NCBI GenBank assembly: GCA_028023455.1
Contig: JAQFVV010000156.1
Location: 2,125,236 to 2,189,235, forward strand
Length of the DNA stretch: 64,000 bases
Reading direction: 5' to 3'
Source of the DNA: Epiperipatus broadwayi
Lineage: Eukaryota > Onychophora > Udeonychophora > Euonychophora > Peripatidae
A program made the translations under genes and the position numbers. The notes under the pieces were generated by a model. The model did no database searches. It was given only the letters and a program-made list of their open reading frames with translations, and had not been told where the DNA came from. Positions 61,058 through 64,000 of this stretch are shown piece by piece (the stretch's first letter is position 1; each line of letters begins with the position of its first letter).

Positions 61058-61366
61058 TAGTTTTTTGCTATTAATGCTTTGGCGATTTTATATTGCTAGA
61101 GCTATTAATATATGGTGTATCTGAACTTAGTTCAGTCACATACGGCTATTTGAGATAGATAGCTGGATTTTTGGACATTTAAATGTCTGAAAGTTTCAGA
61201 TTTTCTTCTCAATAGTTAGGCATTGATAAAATGCTGGACTAGTTCTAGTATTTTTATTCCCTAGCACCTCACTGATGACGCTAGAGGCAGAAACCGCGGT
61301 CTGAGGTTGAGGGTATTTTTGAAGCTTCATAAGAGTTTGTTTTTTAACTTACTCTATATATAACAT
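61058..61366 (+). repeat. 309-bp unit, first copy
   Basis: Begins TAGTTTTTTGCTATTAATGC and ends TATATATAACAT. It matches the second copy at every base I compared. A 61-nt spacer (61,367-61,427) separates the two. The unit holds a full hammerhead-like core at 61,266-61,307. Confidence 0.85.
61266..61307 (+). ncRNA. Hammerhead-ribozyme-like motif, dimer copy 1
   Basis: ACCTCA, CTGATGA (61,272-61,278), a spacer CGCTAGAGGCA, GAAA (61,290-61,293), CCGCGG, T, C (61,301), TGAGGT. Stem I is a perfect 6-bp ACCTCA/TGAGGT. Stem II can pair GCT with GGC (one G-U) round an AGA loop but has a C-A closing mismatch. Stem III is A-U plus C-G (up to three pairs). All invariant core positions (CUGANGA, GAA, U before the cleavage base) are present. 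Cleavage would follow C 61,301. Confidence 0.55.
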
Positions 61367-61427
61367 TTGTAAATAGGAGCTTTATTAAAATTAGGTCATA
61401 TGACTTGATTTTTTATCAATTTAATTT

Positions 61428-61736
61428 TAGTTTTTTGCTATTAATGCTTTGGCGATTTTATATTGCTAGAGCTATTAATATATGGTGTATCTGAACTTAG
61501 TTCAGTCACATACGGCTATTTGAGATAGATAGCTGGATTTTTGGACATTTAAATGTCTGAAAGTTTCAGATTTTCTTCTCAATAGTTAGGCATTGATAAA
61601 ATGCTGGACTAGTTCTAGTATTTTTATTCCCTAGCACCTCACTGATGACGCTAGAGGCAGAAACCGCGGTCTGAGGTTGAGGGTATTTTTGAAGCTTCAT
61701 AAGAGTTTGTTTTTTAACTTACTCTATATATAACAT
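61428..61736 (+). repeat. 309-bp unit, second copy
   Basis: A head-to-tail repeat of 61,058-61,366 at an offset of 370 bp. Right after it a TATATATACTGTATATAC stretch leads into the smaller inverted-repeat element. Identity of the pair implies a recent duplication or ongoing homogenisation. Confidence 0.85.
61636..61677 (+). ncRNA. Hammerhead-ribozyme-like motif, dimer copy 2
   Basis: Identical to the copy at 61,266-61,307. Cleavage at both sites of one transcript would release a 370-nt RNA with ends suited to ligation into a circle, as in retrozymes. Confidence 0.55.
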
Positions 61737-61748
61737 ATATATACTGTA

Positions 61749-61920
61749 TATACAGTATTTATATAATACAAAACTCCAACATTTCAACTGTTTATCTTCA
61801 TACAGTCATTTTCAAGGATATCTCTCTCCCACTGCTATATTTTATTACTCTTTCTTTTACATTATTTAATTACAAATCAACATTGAAACGTTGGAGTTTT
61901 GTATTATATAAATATATATA
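61749..61920. repeat. Small inverted-repeat element
   Basis: The left arm has TATACAGTATTTATATAATA, then CAAAACTCCAACATTTCAA. The right arm has TTGAAACGTTGGAGTTTTG, then TATTATATAAATATATATAC. The block CCAACATTTCAA...CTTCATACAG, in complement CTGTATGAAG...TTGAAATGTTGG, is one of the recurrent Penelope/hammerhead-type junction sequences of invertebrate repeats in worn form. Confidence 0.55.
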
Positions 61921-61990
61921 CTGTATATGTTCAGTATTGAGATAAGAAAATAAAGTTTTTGAAAAGAAAAAGGATTTTTAATTTGTTGAT

Positions 61991-62888
61991 ATTATTGTAG
62001 AACATATATACGTATTTTAAAAGAAAAAGTGGATGAACATTTGCTGTGTTATTTATTATATATGATGTATACAGTATTATAGATTCAGTAATTATAGATA
62101 TTTTAAGTGTTTTATGAATAAAAGATTGTATGTGTATACAATTACAGCGTCATTACCTGTATATATATTACAATAATATACTTTTGCTTTTGGGTAAAAT
62201 GAATTTAATATAGCTATCTCTGATGTCATTCGTGACGCAAAATTCAAGATGGCTGCCAAAAAATTTTTTTATTTTTCCCGATCGTTATAGCGAATAATCG
62301 ATTGTACATCGAAGTAGTGGGTACAAATTGATGATGATCGCTATTGCGAAATATCGCTAAGTAGACAATCGCTAAGTGGGGTAAAGGTGTAGTGTAGGTT
62401 GCAGCTCTTTTAAATGCTGTTTTAATCTAGTTTTCAATTCTTTTTTTGTTGTTCCTACATATAAAATCTTTTTATTTAAATGCCATTCATATTTACTTTA
62501 ATAATAAATTATTAAAAGAAGAAATTGATACAATAAAAAAGTAAAGCAAAGATAAATGATTATCCTATTATATTAATTAATAAATTATATGAAAGGAAAA
62601 ATATAGAAAGAATAAAAAGAAGAATATATAAGAAAAATAAGGAATATAGAAATTTATAGTTGTTTTAATTTATCAAAAAGTACATTTTATAGGATAAATA
62701 AAATAATAAACATAAACAGGAAGTATAATGATAAAATTTGTAATTAAACCAATGTATAAAAAGAAGATAAACTTAGATAAATTGATTATTATTAAAAAAA
62801 AATGCGGGATTGGAAGATTGTGGAGAGATAATAAAAATGTTTCATATGTGGAATAACAAAAAATAAATTGAAAACTGAATTAAATGGC
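61991..62888. other. AT-rich intron sequence
   Basis: CpG sites cluster at 62,220-62,360 around CAAGATGGCTGCC (YY1-like, 62,245-62,257) and repeated ATCGCTA/TCGCGA-like words. No gene is supported and the cluster may be a repeat end. Confidence 0.4.
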
Positions 62889-62900
62889 ATTTAAAAGATA

Positions 62901-63190
62901 CCAATATCACACTTTTCCTTATTTTTGCCGTAATATTCCATAAATACAATTTATCCAATCTGCTTCAAACACTTTTTAGCCAACTCTTTCATTTCGACTG
63001 ACCTGCAGTCTTCTTCAGAGCCAGTTCATTTTAATCTTCTAAACAAAAAAAAAAAACATTTTTTTTTTGTTTAGAAGATTAAAATGAACTGGCTCTGAAG
63101 AAGACTGCAGGTCAGTCAAAACATAGGTGTATATATATGTACAAATAAAGAGTTGGCTAAAAAGTGTTTGAAGCAGGTTGGATAAATTGT
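62901..63190. mobile_element. Snapback insertion 5
   Basis: Arms (about 62,942-63,052 and 63,062-63,190) pair through AAATACAATTTATCC, CTTCAAACACTTTTTAGCCA and CTGACCTGCAGTCTTCTTCA with their complements; the right arm has an extra stretch of about 27 nt. The loop is a short A/T run. A 41-nt unpaired tail precedes the left arm. Direct repeats ATTTAAAAGATA lie at 62,889-62,900 and 63,191-63,202, the right arm running into the right repeat. Confidence 0.75.
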
Positions 63191-63413
63191 ATTTAAAAGA
63201 TAAATATTGTAATATATACCTACATGTGAAAGAATCTAAGTATTTAAAATTTGAAATAAAGTTGATGGAAAATGTGAAATCTTATAAGAAAGATGGGTTA
63301 AAGAAAGTTTGTGTATAAAAATGACTTTTTAATACGAAGTGTTTAAAATCTGATGGAATTGTAGAAACGTAAAGTACTTATATATTAGACCAGTTGTGAC
63401 CATTCGCATATAT

Positions 63414-63560
63414 ATCAGTCTGCTGATAACTTTCTAATCTTGAAATCTCATCATATAACGTGCACAGATAATTTCTGACAAACTTAAGTGATACATTTTT
63501 AAAAACGAACCCCGTGTGCACATTATTTTACGACATTTTTGCAAATATCGGCAGACTGAT
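63414..63560. repeat. Short inverted-repeat element
   Basis: ATCAGTCTGCTGATA (63,414-63,428) and TATCGGCAGACTGAT (63,546-63,560) are inverted copies with one mismatch, 117 bp apart. Each half also contains a small internal TCAG/CTGA symmetry. Probably the ends of a small MITE; target duplication not seen. Confidence 0.45.
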
Positions 63561-64000
63561 CTAACACTAATATCTCAGACTAATATTTAAACCTGAAAAA
63601 GTAAACTTTTAACAATACGAAAAGTACAAATTTGTACACAAAAATAATAAACACATTACGATACTAAATGAAAACAAGTAGTTGTGAATTTTTAATATGG
63701 TATTCTGCCATCACAAACATGGGCAGCAATTCCCAAATTTTACTTAAAATAAAAAAATATTATGTATATTAACTCTGGCAGGAAATTACAAAATGGACAT
63801 TAAAGCAAAATTAACAACAAAAAAATATTACTTAAGCAAGATCAAGAAATATATATACACTACTATATCTATTCACTCACTTAATATCATAACATTCTTA
63901 CCATGTATATTTAACAGGAATTCTCATGAACTATTGTGTGTCTGTCTGCAGAAGGCATCAAACATTATACTTCATTTTAACTGCATCCTTCTGGGTAGTA
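63561..64000. other. AT-rich sequence to the window end
   Basis: No gene, repeat copy or regulatory site recognised. Confidence 0.5.

Larger units (their letters stand above)
60941..61990. mobile_element. Composite inverted-repeat unit enclosing the ribozyme dimer
   Basis: The outer inverted repeats of about 65-78 bp (60,941-61,018, starting TATCAACAAATTAAAAATCC, and 61,926-61,990, its complement) enclose two identical 309-bp units and a smaller inverted-repeat element (61,749-61,920). A 35-bp piece of the left arm (TATTTTCTTATCTCAATACT...) is duplicated directly at 60,986 and 61,021. The nesting suggests successive insertions into one element, or one Penelope-like or retrozyme-like unit with inverted ends. 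Confidence 0.5.
17901..64000 (+). other. Probable long fourth intron of MNT
   Basis: No downstream MNT exon and no other host gene was recognised after 17,901. If MNT continues past the window, intron 4 is at least 46 kb, against 197-300 nt for introns 1-3. It is filled with LINE, hAT, MITE and palindromic insertions described separately. A zipper exon can be as short as 40-100 nt and could be missed by eye, so the intron length is an inference. Confidence 0.5.

Noticed and set aside
62942-63190. Hammerhead motif in snapback 5 (CTGAAGA...GTCGAAA)
   Set aside because: The CUGANGA and GAAA blocks and a stem II are present, but there is an extra base before stem II and no matching stem I or III with a cleavage triplet.
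1-64000. CRISPR arrays, rRNA or intact tRNA genes
   Set aside because: No regularly spaced short exact repeats with unique spacers, no rRNA-like blocks and no complete tRNA cloverleaf seen.

Overview
The window is nuclear DNA of an AT-rich invertebrate animal. The evidence is GT-AG introns, one conserved animal transcription-factor gene broken into short exons, and very many decayed retrotransposons (RTE-type and other LINEs), hAT transposon relics, MITEs and palindromic insertions. The phylum cannot be fixed. A degenerate hexamer-phased CCCTAA block argues mildly against insects, which usually use TTAGG.

The only host gene recognised is an MNT (MAX network transcriptional repressor) orthologue on the + strand. 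Four coding exons between 16,773 and 17,900 encode the first 120 residues: the SIN3-interaction helix at the N terminus, an acidic linker, and the basic region, helix 1, loop and most of helix 2 of a bHLH-zipper domain. No exon for the leucine zipper or C terminus was found, so everything from 17,901 to the end is probably one intron of at least 46 kb. A promoter-like region just upstream holds paired CCAAT boxes, a CRE-like site, a YY1-like site and a CACGTG E-box, the site class that MNT itself binds.

Left of the gene (1-15,800): hammerhead-motif MITE relics, a ZMYM1-like hAT relic (4.7-5.2 kb), two tandem 3' pieces of one LINE family (5.4-7.6 kb), a near full-length dead RTE LINE (8.3-11.5 kb), a fold-back repeat with tRNA-like ends (11.8-12.3 kb) and a second LINE relic (14.6-15.8 kb).

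Inside the long intron: a four-part fold-back array (20-21.5 kb), a ZBED5-like hAT relic (22.5-24.2 kb), a worn LINE (28.2-31.0 kb), a GTF2IRD2-like hAT relic (34.6-35.6 kb), an 11.7-kb inverted-repeat element (35,957-47,651) loaded with three RTE copies, a 4.1-kb relative of it (51,904-56,021), a MITE with a central hammerhead-like core (56.3 kb), and a tandem pair of identical 309-bp units each carrying a hammerhead-like core (61.1-61.7 kb).

Three things stand out. (1) Five palindromic 'snapback' insertions (30.4, 31.6, 33.9, 48.3 and 62.9 kb) share one layout: 12-15 bp direct repeats, one palindrome arm touching one repeat, and a one-sided unpaired tail of 33-60 nt next to the other. That fits target-primed reverse transcription with self-priming better than a cut-and-paste MITE. 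(2) Hammerhead-ribozyme-like cores occur in six places, twice as a head-to-tail dimer, with partly compensated stems. (3) The 4.1- and 11.7-kb elements share long terminal inverted repeats that carry a 70-78 bp periodic array of a CTCF-like GGTGGCGCTG motif; the 11.7-kb copy shows unit-length deletions and a mosaic RTE suggesting exchange between its arms. All coordinates for relics are approximate, since boundaries were read by eye.
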